Origin: Pollutibacter soli
GTDB lineage: Bacteria; Bacteroidota; Bacteroidia; Chitinophagales; Chitinophagaceae
Assembly (NCBI GenBank): GCA_029269725.1
Contig: JARJHS010000003.1
Location: 175,110 to 216,195 of the forward strand
Direction of reading: 5' to 3'
DNA length: 41,086 nucleotides
A model generated the notes under the pieces. The model worked only from the letters and a program-made list of their open reading frames with translations. It did no database searches and was not told the DNA's origin. A program made the translations under genes and the position numbers. Shown here piece by piece: positions 16,546 through 25,067 of the stretch. Position 1 is the stretch's first letter; each line of letters begins with the position of its first letter.

Positions 16546-17802
16546 ATGGCTGATATTTTTGAAAGATTACTAAAGAACTATGGTCCGATCGGACAGCACC
16601 GTCGTGCCGCACATGGATATTTTGCTTTCCCCAAACTGGAAGGCCCCATCGGAAGCCGGATGCTGTTCCGTGGCAAAGAAAAAATTGTCTGGAGTCTTAA
16701 TAATTACCTTGGCCTGGCTAATCATCCTGAAGTGAGAAAAGCCGATGCCGAGGCTGCCGAAAAATTCGGCCTCGCATTACCCATGGGCGCCCGGATGATG
16801 AGCGGAAACTCCAATTACCACGAACAACTCGAACGCGAGCTGGCTGCATTCGAAATGAAAGAGGATGCTATCCTGTTGAATTTCGGTTACCAGGGCATGG
16901 TGAGCCTGATCGATGTTCTTTGTAATCGTCATGATGTAATCGTTTATGATGCGGAAAGTCATGCGTGTATTATCGACGGCTTGCGCATGCATCCAGGCCA
17001 TCGTTATGTTTTTAAACATAATGATGTTGAGGATTTTGAAAAACAGCTTCAACGCGCGACTACGCTGATCGAGAGACAGCAGAGCGGCGGTATCCTGGTG
17101 ATTACTGAAGGCGTTTTCGGAATGGCAGGAGATCAGGGTAAACTGAAAGAGATCTGCGCTTTAAAAGAAAAATATACTTTCCGTTTATTGGTGGATGATG
17201 CACACGGTTTTGGAACTCTTGGCAAAACAGGAGCCGGTGCCGGAGAAGCGCAGGGTGTACAGGACGAAATTGATTTGTATTTCTCCACGTTCGCTAAGTC
17301 AATGGCCTCTATCGGGGCATTTGTTGCGGGACCAAAAGATATCATCGATTATATCAGGTATAATATCCGAAGCCAGATTTTTGCGAAATCATTGCCTATG
17401 CCATTGGTACTGGGCAATCTGAAAAGACTGGACCTGCTCCGTACACAGCCTTCCCTCAAAGACAAACTTTGGGAAAATGCTACCAAGCTTCAACAGGGTT
17501 TAAGGGAAAAAGGATTTGATATCGGTAAAACCGATTCAGTGGTAACTCCGGTTTATATGAGCGGAGGTGTGGAAGAGGCAACCGTAATGGTTTCAGACCT
17601 GAGAGAGAATTATAACATATTCTGTTCAATAGTTGTATACCCGGTAATTCCGAAAGGACATATCATTTACAGACTGATTCCGACAGCTTCTCATACAGAT
17701 GAAGATATCAGGCTCACGTTAATAGCGTTTGAGGAAACAAAACAGAAACTCGATGCCGGCACCTATAAAAGTGTGGAAATTCCACACATGGCCGAAGTTT
17801 AA
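16546..17802 (+). CDS. Alpha-oxoamine synthase (serine palmitoyltransferase-like)
   Basis: 418 aa PLP enzyme of fold type I. The PLP lysine is K251 in FSTFAKSMASIGAF; H139 in DAESHACIIDGLR stacks on the cofactor; D217, D218 and H220 in LVDDAHGFGTLG hold the pyridine ring. NNYLGLANHPEV and GARMMSGNSNYHEQLE are also typical of this family (serine palmitoyltransferase, KBL, AONS, ALAS). In Bacteroidota the likely role is condensing serine with a fatty acyl thioester for sphingolipids; a cysteate-using enzyme of sulfonolipid synthesis is the main alternative. It differs from the shorter SPT of Sphingobacterium at the N-terminus, so it may be a paralogue. A strong terminator follows. Confidence 0.8.
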   Translation: MADIFERLLKNYGPIGQHRRAAHGYFAFPKLEGPIGSRMLFRGKEKIVWSLNNYLGLANHPEVRKADAEAAEKFGLALPMGARMMSGNSNYHEQLERELAAFEMKEDAILLNFGYQGMVSLIDVLCNRHDVIVYDAESHACIIDGLRMHPGHRYVFKHNDVEDFEKQLQRATTLIERQQSGGILVITEGVFGMAGDQGKLKEICALKEKYTFRLLVDDAHGFGTLGKTGAGAGEAQGVQDEIDLYFSTFAKSMASIGAFVAGPKDIIDYIRYNIRSQIFAKSLPMPLVLGNLKRLDLLRTQPSLKDKLWENATKLQQGLREKGFDIGKTDSVVTPVYMSGGVEEATVMVSDLRENYNIFCSIVVYPVIPKGHIIYRLIPTASHTDEDIRLTLIAFEETKQKLDAGTYKSVEIPHMAEV

Positions 17803-17804
17803 GG

Positions 17805-17833
17805 TTGAACGTTAAAAGTGGATACGTTGAACG
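17805..17833. repeat. ACG-core heptad array after the synthase stop codon
   Basis: TTGAACG, TTAAAAG, an 8-bp TGGATACG and TTGAACG follow two bases after the TAA at 17800-17802. The phase slips once by one base. It is continuous with the terminator hairpin. Confidence 0.8.
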
Positions 17834-17834
17834 T

Positions 17835-17877
17835 AAGCGTTTGTGGGTGCTAACAGACATCCCCAAACGCTTTTTTA
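17835..17877 (+). terminator. Rho-independent terminator of the alpha-oxoamine synthase gene
   Basis: AAGCGTTTG (17835-17843) pairs perfectly with CAAACGCTT (17864-17872). The stem extends inward through GGGTG/CATCC-type pairs after one mismatch, and a run of T follows. Clear intrinsic terminator for rightward transcription. Confidence 0.85.
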
Positions 17878-18004
17878 TTTGCAATTGCTTTGTGAAAACG
17901 AAAATTACGAGAGAAAGAAAATGTGGCAGTCGAAACTTTTTTTGTGGTCATTCCTTCTGGCGAAAAGATCAGCGAATCACCTTGACCTGGCCGACTGTTC
18001 ACTG
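17878..18004. other. Gene-free spacer between convergent genes
   Basis: Part of the 330-bp gap between the alpha-oxoamine synthase stop and the thioredoxin-fold stop. Apart from the heptad arrays and the two terminators listed separately, I see nothing in it; open frames here have no protein-like composition. Confidence 0.5.
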
Positions 18005-18031
18005 CTGCCTCCTGCCTCCTGTCTTCTGCCT
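18005..18031. repeat. GC-rich heptad array (CTGCCTC type)
   Basis: Four units in phase: CTGCCTC, CTGCCTC, CTGTCTT, CTGCCTA. The period is the same as in the AT-rich arrays but the words are different. Confidence 0.75.
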
Positions 18032-18066
18032 AAAAAAAAAGAGGCCAGGATAGAAATCCAGCCCCG
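18032..18066 (-). terminator. Terminator for the thioredoxin-fold gene
   Basis: Read leftward, a hairpin of GGCTGGAT against ATCCTGGCC with two internal mismatches and a short loop is followed by nine T (the A run at 18032-18040). It lies about 65 bp beyond the stop codon at 18133. Confidence 0.6.
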
Positions 18067-18132
18067 TTTTAAATCCAATATCCTATGAAAAACCGAATCT
18101 ATAACGGGGGCTGTTAACGTTTTATTGTATTT

Positions 18133-18669
18133 CTATTTCCAAACTGACACAAATTTTTTCTGATAGTCCATAAATGGAGTTTTTCCATAATGTCCGTCAC
18201 CAAAATATTTCACCAGCATCTCCATATCTTTTACTTCAAGATAACCGGGAATTGCTTGTGGTGTACTTCCATCCGGGGGAAGAATGACCGTTGTTGGAAA
18301 TGAAAGCTGACCTTGCGTCAATGCAAGTGCGAAGTCGTTGACGCGGACCTGTGAATTATAATTGAAACTTTTTCCGTTCCAAAGCAAAGTTTCTTTCGTT
18401 TCCGCATCGAGTTTTACCGCATAAAAATTTTCGTTGATATATTTTGCAACCTGTGCGTTGGAATATGTTTTTTTATCCATCACTTTACACCAGCCACACC
18501 AATCGGTATACAAATCGATCAAAATCGGTTTCTTACTGGTTTTTAATTTTGTTTGCGCCTGTTGAAGACTGATCCAATCCAGTTTCACTTTTTCTGCGGA
18601 TGGGTTGTTGAATGAACTGTTCAGCACCACCACCACAATTACCAATATCACATGGGAAAGTTTTTGCAT
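18133..18669 (-). CDS. Exported thioredoxin-fold protein (CGWC)
   Basis: 178 aa. An N-terminal hydrophobic segment (6-20) is a signal peptide or membrane anchor. The redox site is C58-G-W-C61 in LYTDWCGWCKVMDKKTY and the cis-proline is P125 in LSFPTTVIL. The fold resembles the Thioredoxin_7/DsbD-gamma group. It is likely a periplasmic thiol reductase or disulfide carrier. Partners are not encoded nearby. It is divergent from ubiX with only 50 bp between the starts. Confidence 0.85.
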   Translation of the reverse strand: MQKLSHVILVIVVVVLNSSFNNPSAEKVKLDWISLQQAQTKLKTSKKPILIDLYTDWCGWCKVMDKKTYSNAQVAKYINENFYAVKLDAETKETLLWNGKSFNYNSQVRVNDFALALTQGQLSFPTTVILPPDGSTPQAIPGYLEVKDMEMLVKYFGDGHYGKTPFMDYQKKFVSVWK

Positions 18670-18700
18670 AGTATTTTGTTTATTTACATTGATTTCAACA

Positions 18701-18728
18701 CAAAATTATAACGAATTTGATGCGCAAA
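18701..18728 (-). promoter_or_regulatory. Promoter of the thioredoxin-fold gene
   Basis: Minus-strand -7 element TAATTTTG (18701-18708), exact TAnnTTTG, with a -33 TTTG at 18725-18728, spacing 16 bp. The -33 part overlaps the first codons of divergent ubiX. The predicted transcript start is about 25 bp upstream of the ATG at 18669. Confidence 0.55.
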
Positions 18729-19280
18729 ATTGTAGTCGCAGTTACCGGTGCGAGCGGGGCAATTTATCCGAAATTACTTCTCGACAAGCTCCAGTTGATT
18801 CAGAATCAATGGAATGAGCTAAACCTGGTAGTTTCTGACAATGCCCGTGAAATCTGGAAACAGGAATTGCCTGAAGCTGATTTTTCGCAATATCCATGGA
18901 AACAGTTTGCCAAAACTGATTTTAACGCCCCTTTTGCTTCCGGATCAGGTCAGTTTGATACGATGATTGTTATTCCCTGCTCGATGGGCACCCTTGCCCG
19001 GATCGCAGGCGGCATCTCCAACGATCTCGTCACCAGGGCGGCAGATGTCATTCTAAAAGAAAGAAGAAGACTGATCTGCGTCATCCGCGAAACCCCTTAC
19101 AGTCTCGTTCATATTAAAAATATGGAAGCAGTGACAATTGCCGGTGGAATTATATGCCCCGCAACACCTTCTTTCTACAGCAAACCTCAGACGCCGGAAG
19201 AAATCGCACAGACGGTTGTTGATCGCGTTATTGATTTGTGCGGATTTCAGCAGGAGACTTTTCGGTGGGGAGAGTTTTAA
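18720..19280 (+). CDS. ubiX: Flavin prenyltransferase UbiX
   Basis: 186 aa from the ATG at 18720; a TTG one codon earlier is open but not needed. RKIVVAVTGASGAIYPKLLL is the FMN-binding N-terminus. VIPCSMGTLARIAGGISNDLVTRAADVILKERR and LVHIKNMEAVTIAGGIICPATPSFY are the conserved UbiX segments for the prenyl phosphate and flavin. It makes prenylated FMN, the cofactor of UbiD-type decarboxylases. No ubiD is in the window. Its TAA stop codon lies within a perfect inverted repeat (19276-19308). Confidence 0.95.
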   Translation: MRKIVVAVTGASGAIYPKLLLDKLQLIQNQWNELNLVVSDNAREIWKQELPEADFSQYPWKQFAKTDFNAPFASGSGQFDTMIVIPCSMGTLARIAGGISNDLVTRAADVILKERRRLICVIRETPYSLVHIKNMEAVTIAGGIICPATPSFYSKPQTPEEIAQTVVDRVIDLCGFQQETFRWGEF

Positions 19281-19308
19281 CGTTCAACGTGGGACGTTGA
19301 ACGTTAAA
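19276..19308. repeat. Heptad array forming a perfect 15-bp inverted repeat at the ubiX stop
   Basis: The units TTTAACG, TTCAACG, TGGGACG, TTGAACG and TTAAAGG are in phase. Together they make 15-bp arms (19276-19290 and 19294-19308) that are exact reverse complements around GGG. The ubiX TAA is inside the left arm. The hairpin could terminate or protect the transcript, but no T run follows. Confidence 0.9.
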
Positions 19309-19350
19309 GGCAGTCGTTTGCGGAATTTTAGTGCTTCAAACCTTAAAGAG

Positions 19351-19397
19351 AAATTACTAAAAAAAACAGACCATGAATTTCTGCATTCATGATCTGT
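19351..19397 (-). terminator. Terminator for leftward lolA transcription
   Basis: ACAGACCATGAAT (19366-19378) pairs with ATTCATGATCTGT (19385-19397) with one mismatch and a 6-nt loop. Read leftward it is followed by a T run (the A run at 19359-19366). It lies about 60 bp beyond the lolA stop. Confidence 0.75.
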
Positions 19398-19443
19398 CCT
19401 TGAAAAAATATCTCCTTTTGTCAGGATATCACTTGCCGCTTAG

Positions 19444-19464
19444 GCTTACGTTTCACGTTTAACG
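19444..19464. repeat. ACG-core heptad array at the lolA stop codon
   Basis: GCTTACG, TTTCACG and TTTAACG are in phase. The TTA of the third unit (19459-19461) is the lolA stop codon on the minus strand. Confidence 0.85.
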
Positions 19465-20127
19465 TAAATCAATCACTTCCACGCCCGGAAATTTTTTCGC
19501 ATCAAAAACAAAAGTTTCGTCAGCGATCGGAGCATTTGTACTCAAAGAATTAATGGTATAGATGTACCTGTTTCCATTTTTTTCGAATACCCTGGTTGAC
19601 ATAATCGTCTTGGTTGCCTTATCTACTTCCACCAGTACTTTGAAAAATGGTTTTGTTTTATCAATAGGAGTAAGCTCAACCACCTGGTACACTTTGTTGC
19701 CTCGTTTTACATCATCATTGGTGACATAGAGAAAATCGTTGTCGTAAAAATTAGAGAACAATTTCTGAGGTGTGATATTTCCTGCACTTTCGTCAAGTTT
19801 GGAAACCTGTACTTCGTTTGCACTTTTGTCCAGCGTCCATACATTTTTTGAATCACAGAAAATCTCCTGACCGGTGATATCTACTTTGTATTTCATTCCC
19901 TTCATCTGCAACACACCGGATTTTGACCCCTGGGTTTTACCAGCTGCGTTCTCGATTTTTAAGGCGAAATTGGCTTTAACTGTTTTATAACTTTTGAATT
20001 TAGTGCTCACCTCATCAAGGATTTTTTTCGCTTCGGGATCACTCTTGCCCATGCCTTTTGGAGTCTGCGCGAAAGATAAACTACTGATCAGTAACAGGAT
20101 AAAGGATAAGATTGGGATTTTTTTCAT
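19459..20127 (-). CDS. lolA: LolA-like periplasmic lipoprotein carrier
   Basis: 222 aa with a signal peptide (1-20, ending LSFAQ). The LolA fold is visible: DEVSTKFKSYKTVKANFALKIEN at the N-terminus, SGVLQMKGMKYKVDITGQEIFCDSKNVWTLDK in the first sheet, and SKLDESAGNITPQKLFS with the later strands. It ferries lipoproteins across the periplasm to the outer membrane. The penultimate Arg codon and stop lie within a heptad array. The gene is 100 bp downstream of ftsK on the same strand, an arrangement shared by many Bacteroidota. Confidence 0.88.
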   Translation of the reverse strand: MKKIPILSFILLLISSLSFAQTPKGMGKSDPEAKKILDEVSTKFKSYKTVKANFALKIENAAGKTQGSKSGVLQMKGMKYKVDITGQEIFCDSKNVWTLDKSANEVQVSKLDESAGNITPQKLFSNFYDNDFLYVTNDDVKRGNKVYQVVELTPIDKTKPFFKVLVEVDKATKTIMSTRVFEKNGNRYIYTINSLSTNAPIADETFVFDAKKFPGVEVIDLR

Positions 20128-20227
20128 TACGAGTTTTATTTATGATAAATAGCAAATTTCATATGACATACTATAGACGAAAATCAAACCAAAAGATTAA
20201 TCAGGTACCCAATCTTAACATAAAATT

Positions 20228-22762
20228 TTAAGCCATCGTTTGAAGATACTGATCCAGCTCCATTTCGGATTTATACAGTACATCTCTTACTTTACTTCCC
20301 TGGCTTGGCCCTACAATACCTGCCGCTTCCAACTGATCCATCAACCTTCCGGCACGGTTATATCCCAACTTCATCCTGCGCTGCAATAATGAAGTTGATC
20401 CCATCTGGCTCTGCACAATTAAACGCGCTGCATCTTCAAACAGCGGATCTCTGTTCTGGATATCAAAATCCTTACCCTCCATTTCTTTCTCATCAACATA
20501 TTCCGGTAACATAAACGCCTGCGGATATCCACGTTGTTCAGCGATATAATCAGCCACCTTTTCTACTTCCGGAGTATCAACGAAAACGCACTGCAACCTG
20601 GTGATTTCACCATTATAAGAAATCAACATATCTCCCCTTCCGATCAATTGTTCTGCACCACCGGTGTCAAGTATCGTTCGACTGTCAATCTTCGATGACA
20701 CTTTAAACGCGATACGTGCAGGGAAATTGGCTTTGATCGTACCGGTGATGATATTTACTGAAGGACGCTGTGTTGCAATGATCAGGTGAATACCTACCGC
20801 ACGCGCGAGCTGTGCAAGACGGGCAATGGGCATTTCCACCTCCTTACCCGCCGTCATGATCAGATCAGCGAACTCGTCAATCACGAGTACTATAAATGGC
20901 AAAAACTGATGCCCCTTTTCAGGATTCAGTTTTCTTGCTGCAAACTTTTCATTATACTCCCTGATATTACGACAACCCGCTTCTTTCAGCAGATCATATC
21001 GATTGTCCATTTCAATACACAGGGCGTTGAGCGTATGCACCACCTTTTTTGTGTCCGTGATGATCGCTTCCTCTTCGCCTGGAAGCTTGGCAAGAAAATG
21101 TCTTTCGATCGTACGGTATAAACTCAACTCTACTTTTTTCGGATCCACCAATACAAACTTGAGTTGTGAAGGATGTTTCTTATAAAGCAGCGAAACAAGA
21201 ATTGCATTTACACCAACTGATTTACCCTGCCCGGTAGCACCGGCCATCAGCAAGTGCGGCATTGTTGCAAGATCAACAATGAAGTTTTCGTTGTCGATAC
21301 GTTTGCCCAATGCAACCGGCAATGAGAAATTATTATGCTGAAATTTTTCCGAAGCGAGCAGTGTTTTCATGCTTACAATATTCTTCTTCACATTCGGAAC
21401 TTCAATACCAATGGTACCTTTACCCGGAATAGGCGCGATAATCCTGATACCTAATGCAGAAAGACTTAGCGCGATATCATCTTCCAGGTTTTTGATACGT
21501 GAAATACGAACACCTGCAGCCGGAACAATTTCGTAGAGGGTAACGGTGGGGCCTACTGTCGCCAGGATTTTTTGAATGGCGATATCGTAATTCTTCAGCG
21601 TATTGATGATCTGATTTTTGTTGGCTTCCAGCTCTCCGGGATCCATTACTATTTTTTCACCGGAATACTGTTCAAGCAGATCAATCGGTGGATATTTATA
21701 ATCACGCAGATCAAGCACAGGATCGTAAGGCTCCATCTTCACAGGTCTTGCAGGAAGAGCTATTTCATCATCTTCATCCTCTTCTTCTTCATGTGTGGGT
21801 TTTATTTCCAATGCAAGAATTCCCGGTTCTTCTTTTGGAACAAATGGTGTATGCTCAGCTGGCAAAACCGGTTCCGGTTTGAGTTTCTTTTTTGGAAGAC
21901 CGATGATCGGTTCCCGCTCACTTTCTTTTTCAACAAGCAACATGGGACCTGATTCGGCTTCCGCTGGCTCCTCTTCTTCTTCTGGCCATTCTACAGGCTC
22001 TTCTGCTTTAGGTACAACCTTCAGTTTATTTTTCTTATTGGTGGCGGAAACTGGTGTTTTCAATAGATCTTCTTCTTCAGGTACCGCAGCAGGAACAGCA
22101 GGAGTTGCCGTTTTCTTCGTTGCCATCCAACCTGTAAATTTCTTTTTATCCGGTACATTGAACACCGGATTAAACCTCCATATGATATAAGAAAGCAATG
22201 CAACGAAAATCAATGCAGCTGTACCTACACTGCCAATAAATCCGGTCAGCCATTTGCTGATCATTTTTCCTATCTCACCGCCCCAGTTAAATGAAAATGA
22301 GCTCATAAAAAATGCTGCGCTCACGCTCACAATTAACAAACCCGTGATCAGGTATTTCAGATTCCGGGGAATGGAAAAAATCTTTTTATTGAATAAAAGA
22401 TTGGCTCCCGTTACAAAGAAAAACGTGCAGAAAAAATATGATGCAACACCAAAGCCTTCGTACATGAACACATGCGAAATATATGCACCGAAGGCGCCAA
22501 GGAGATTTGCAATTTCAATTTTGTTGGGAAGAAGTATACTGATGCCGGAACTCGTCACTTTATCCTGGTCTTTTGCCCAGGTAAACAGGTATGATGTAAA
22601 GGCTACAAATAAAAAAAAGCTGAACAGAAGGAGAAACGCACCGACAATCTTCCTTGTCCTTTCGTCCTGAATGAAAGATCTCCACTCTACCTTTTCCAGT
22701 TCTTCATTGGTCAGTTTTCCTGGATCGGGTTTTTTCTTATCGGATTTTAAGCGATTGGCCAT
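20228..22762 (-). CDS. ftsK: DNA translocase FtsK/SpoIIIE
   Basis: 844 aa from the ATG at 22762; a TTG three codons upstream is less likely. Four or five membrane helices (about 40-200) anchor it at the septum. A Glu/Pro/Lys-rich linker follows (about 220-345), then the motor: Walker A MAGATGQGKSVG (about 506-517), Walker B FIVLVIDEF (about 623-631) and ATQRPSVNIITG. The C-terminal winged-helix gamma domain (about 770-844, SLLQRRMKLGYNRAGRLMDQLE) reads KOPS-like sites. It pumps DNA to resolve chromosomes at division. The linker is short compared with E. coli FtsK, normal for this phylum. Confidence 0.97.
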   Translation of the reverse strand: MANRLKSDKKKPDPGKLTNEELEKVEWRSFIQDERTRKIVGAFLLLFSFFLFVAFTSYLFTWAKDQDKVTSSGISILLPNKIEIANLLGAFGAYISHVFMYEGFGVASYFFCTFFFVTGANLLFNKKIFSIPRNLKYLITGLLIVSVSAAFFMSSFSFNWGGEIGKMISKWLTGFIGSVGTAALIFVALLSYIIWRFNPVFNVPDKKKFTGWMATKKTATPAVPAAVPEEEDLLKTPVSATNKKNKLKVVPKAEEPVEWPEEEEEPAEAESGPMLLVEKESEREPIIGLPKKKLKPEPVLPAEHTPFVPKEEPGILALEIKPTHEEEEDEDDEIALPARPVKMEPYDPVLDLRDYKYPPIDLLEQYSGEKIVMDPGELEANKNQIINTLKNYDIAIQKILATVGPTVTLYEIVPAAGVRISRIKNLEDDIALSLSALGIRIIAPIPGKGTIGIEVPNVKKNIVSMKTLLASEKFQHNNFSLPVALGKRIDNENFIVDLATMPHLLMAGATGQGKSVGVNAILVSLLYKKHPSQLKFVLVDPKKVELSLYRTIERHFLAKLPGEEEAIITDTKKVVHTLNALCIEMDNRYDLLKEAGCRNIREYNEKFAARKLNPEKGHQFLPFIVLVIDEFADLIMTAGKEVEMPIARLAQLARAVGIHLIIATQRPSVNIITGTIKANFPARIAFKVSSKIDSRTILDTGGAEQLIGRGDMLISYNGEITRLQCVFVDTPEVEKVADYIAEQRGYPQAFMLPEYVDEKEMEGKDFDIQNRDPLFEDAARLIVQSQMGSTSLLQRRMKLGYNRAGRLMDQLEAAGIVGPSQGSKVRDVLYKSEMELDQYLQTMA

Positions 22763-22768
22763 ATGCAA

Positions 22769-22776
22769 CAAACCTA
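22769..22776 (-). promoter_or_regulatory. Putative -7 element just upstream of ftsK (TAGGTTTG)
   Basis: The minus strand reads TAGGTTTG, an exact TAnnTTTG match, ending 6 bp before the ftsK ATG. If used, transcription would start near the ATG and the message would be almost leaderless. No -33 partner is seen. Confidence 0.35.
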
Positions 22777-22860
22777 GTTATTTTCAAGGAACTGGCTAAG
22801 ACGCGCAGTACGAATGGCCAAAATTAGGATTTCTTTAGTGGGCTATAAAATTGACAGGCA

Positions 22861-23268
22861 TTATTCTTTTTCCATATTCTTCACTTTCGGAATGCCGAGG
22901 AAAAAGGAGATCCAACCGGCTACAAGCAATATACCGCCAATGGGCGTCAGAAAGCCAAATCCACCCAGCCCTACTTTTTTTGTTGATTCAAGAAATGTAA
23001 GTAGATACAATGAACCGGAAAATAGAATCATACCTGAAACGAAAAAGTATCCCGCCCATTCCATCTTTTTATTCGGATAGCGTTTGTACAAAATACCAAG
23101 TGCAAGGAGAGCAAGACTATGATAAAACTGGTAAGTCACACCAGTCTGGTAGCTTGTAAGACTTTGACCTTCCGGTAGTAATTTTTTTAATTCATGAGCT
23201 CCGAATGCGCCGAGCAGCACACTCAATGCTGCGAAAACAGTTGCGGTTTTAATCAGGTTTCTGTGCAT
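22861..23268 (-). CDS. DUF423 membrane protein (YgdD family)
   Basis: 135 aa with four hydrophobic helices (about 7-24, 44-61, 71-92, 104-125). AALSVLLGAFGAHELKK at the N-terminus and YHSLALLALG are the family signature. Function unknown; an inner-membrane protein. Its start overlaps the 3' end of aroK by 20 bp, so the two are translationally coupled. Confidence 0.88.
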   Translation of the reverse strand: MHRNLIKTATVFAALSVLLGAFGAHELKKLLPEGQSLTSYQTGVTYQFYHSLALLALGILYKRYPNKKMEWAGYFFVSGMILFSGSLYLLTFLESTKKVGLGGFGFLTPIGGILLVAGWISFFLGIPKVKNMEKE

Positions 23269-23785
23269 GTAAAATCAGGTTAATAAACGCGGGTACCGCA
23301 ATATTCGTATTTTTTAATTCAAGTTTTGCCATGCTATAAAATTCTTGCCTTTCATCAATCTTTGACTTTATAAAGTCTTTTAATCCGTTGTCACTTAGGC
23401 TTTGGAGTAATGGCCGGTGAGCTCTTTCCGGTCTCAGTCTTGCTTCAAGCTCGTCGATGGAAGGGTTAAGCCAAACTGTAATTCCGTGCTGATTCATCCA
23501 TTCCATATTATCATGAAAACATGGCGCCCCTCCACCTGTTGCAACAATTGAACTGAACCTGGTTGTGCCTTCATGCCGGTCACGACTAACCGATCTCAGC
23601 ATGTCGGCTTCCAGTTGCCTGAAATACTCTTCGCCTTGCGCTGAAAAAATTTCCCTTATGGTACGCCCCTGTTTTCTTTCAATCTCACGATCAAGGTCAA
23701 GCCAGGGAATTCCCATTTCCTTTGAAAGCTTACCGGCCCAGTAGCTTTTCCCGGAACCCATAAAACCGATCAGGAAAATCTGCAT
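23249..23785 (-). CDS. aroK: Shikimate kinase
   Basis: 178 aa. The P-loop GFMGSGKSYWAGKLS is at residues 7-21, the DxD shikimate/Mg motif is LDLDREIE, the GGG loop is VATGGGAPCF and the adenine-binding LID arginines lie in RPERAHRPLL. It phosphorylates shikimate at the 3-hydroxyl in the aromatic amino-acid pathway. It sits 6 bp downstream of the acyl-CoA dehydrogenase gene and overlaps DUF423, forming a compact leftward operon. Confidence 0.95.
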   Translation of the reverse strand: MQIFLIGFMGSGKSYWAGKLSKEMGIPWLDLDREIERKQGRTIREIFSAQGEEYFRQLEADMLRSVSRDRHEGTTRFSSIVATGGGAPCFHDNMEWMNQHGITVWLNPSIDELEARLRPERAHRPLLQSLSDNGLKDFIKSKIDERQEFYSMAKLELKNTNIAVPAFINLILHAQKPD

Positions 23786-23791
23786 CCCCGC

Positions 23792-24973
23792 TTATTTAAA
23801 AGCGTTAAAACCGGTGACGTCCATACCAGTAATCAGCAGGTGCACATCATGAGTACCTTCATAAGTGATCACACTTTCGATATTCATCATATGACGCATA
23901 ACCGAATATTCACCAGTGATACCCATACCTCCCAACATCTGTCTCGCATCTCTTGCCGCATTCTGAGCAACTTCACAACCGTTTCTTTTTGCCATACTTA
24001 CCTGCTGTGGTGTTGCTTTTCCCTGGTCCATTAAAACACCGACACGCCAGTTTAATAATTGTGCCTTCGTTATTTCGGTGATCATTTCGGCCAGCTTCTT
24101 CTGCTGCAACTGAAACCCTCCGATCGGCCGATCAAACTGTACACGCTCTTTCGAATATCTCAATGCAGTATCATAACAATCCATTGCAGCGCCAATGGTT
24201 CCCCAGGCAATACCATAACGCGCCTTTGTTAAGCATCCCAACGGCCCTTTCAATCCCTTCACAGTAGGAAATATATTTTCTTTCGGAACCTTCACGCGGT
24301 CAAAAACCAGCTCTCCGGTTGCAGATGCACGAAGACTCCATTTGCCATGGGTCGCAGGAGTGGTAAATCCCTCCATCCCCCGTTCTACAATCAACCCGCG
24401 AATATCTCCTGCTTCGTCTTTGGCCCAAACAACAGCCACCTGCGCATATGGAGCATTGCTGATCCACATCTTACTTCCATTCAACTCATAATGGTCACCC
24501 TTGTCCTTTATATTGGTAAGCATTCCCGCCGGGTTACTGCCATGATCAGGCTCAGTTAATCCAAAACAACCCAGCCATTCACCGCTTCCAAGCTTTGGCA
24601 GATATTTTTTCTTTTGTTCCTCACTTCCATATGCATATATCGGATACATCACTAAAGACCCCTGGACAGAAGCCGTGGAACGAACACCACTGTCTCCCCG
24701 CTCAAGTTCCTGCATCATCAATCCATAGCTGACATAGTCCAAACCGCCTCCACCATATTCCACTGGAATCGTCGGTCCAAACACACCCAGTTCTCCCATC
24801 TGCTTTATGATCTGCTCGGGAAACGCTGCACGCTGAGCATAATCTTCGATGATGGGTGAAATATCTTTCTTTACATAATTACGTACGGTTTCCCGGATGA
24901 GTTTTTGTTCGTCAGTGAATAAATCGTCAAGATTATAATAGTCCGGGCTCTGAAACTGATCTTTTAACGCCAT
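23792..24973 (-). CDS. Acyl-CoA dehydrogenase, glutaryl-CoA dehydrogenase-like
   Basis: 393 aa from the ATG at 24973; an upstream TTG at 25006 is open but overlaps the predicted promoter. The sequence follows human glutaryl-CoA dehydrogenase closely: R98-S99 in GVRSTASVQGSLVMYPIYAYG match the substrate-binding Arg94-Ser95; LGCFGLTEPDHGSNP binds FAD; and the catalytic base is E372 in TYEGTHDVH. It oxidises an acyl-CoA with FAD, and glutaryl-CoA (lysine/tryptophan breakdown) is the best guess. Other steps of that pathway are not nearby. First gene of the aroK-DUF423 operon. Confidence 0.9.
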   Translation of the reverse strand: MALKDQFQSPDYYNLDDLFTDEQKLIRETVRNYVKKDISPIIEDYAQRAAFPEQIIKQMGELGVFGPTIPVEYGGGGLDYVSYGLMMQELERGDSGVRSTASVQGSLVMYPIYAYGSEEQKKKYLPKLGSGEWLGCFGLTEPDHGSNPAGMLTNIKDKGDHYELNGSKMWISNAPYAQVAVVWAKDEAGDIRGLIVERGMEGFTTPATHGKWSLRASATGELVFDRVKVPKENIFPTVKGLKGPLGCLTKARYGIAWGTIGAAMDCYDTALRYSKERVQFDRPIGGFQLQQKKLAEMITEITKAQLLNWRVGVLMDQGKATPQQVSMAKRNGCEVAQNAARDARQMLGGMGITGEYSVMRHMMNIESVITYEGTHDVHLLITGMDVTGFNAFK

Positions 24974-25003
24974 GGGGTTCTGATTTGATTTATGGAAGCC
25001 CCG

Positions 25004-25011
25004 CAAAGATA
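25004..25011 (-). promoter_or_regulatory. -7 element of the acyl-CoA dehydrogenase operon (TATCTTTG)
   Basis: The minus strand reads TATCTTTGC, an exact TAnnTTTG, 30 bp upstream of the ATG at 24973. Its position supports that ATG over the TTG at 25006. No obvious -33 element. Confidence 0.5.
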
Positions 25012-25067
25012 AGCAACCGCCGATAGTGTTGATTTATCAGCTATTTTAGAGACTGGCTCCACCCGTT

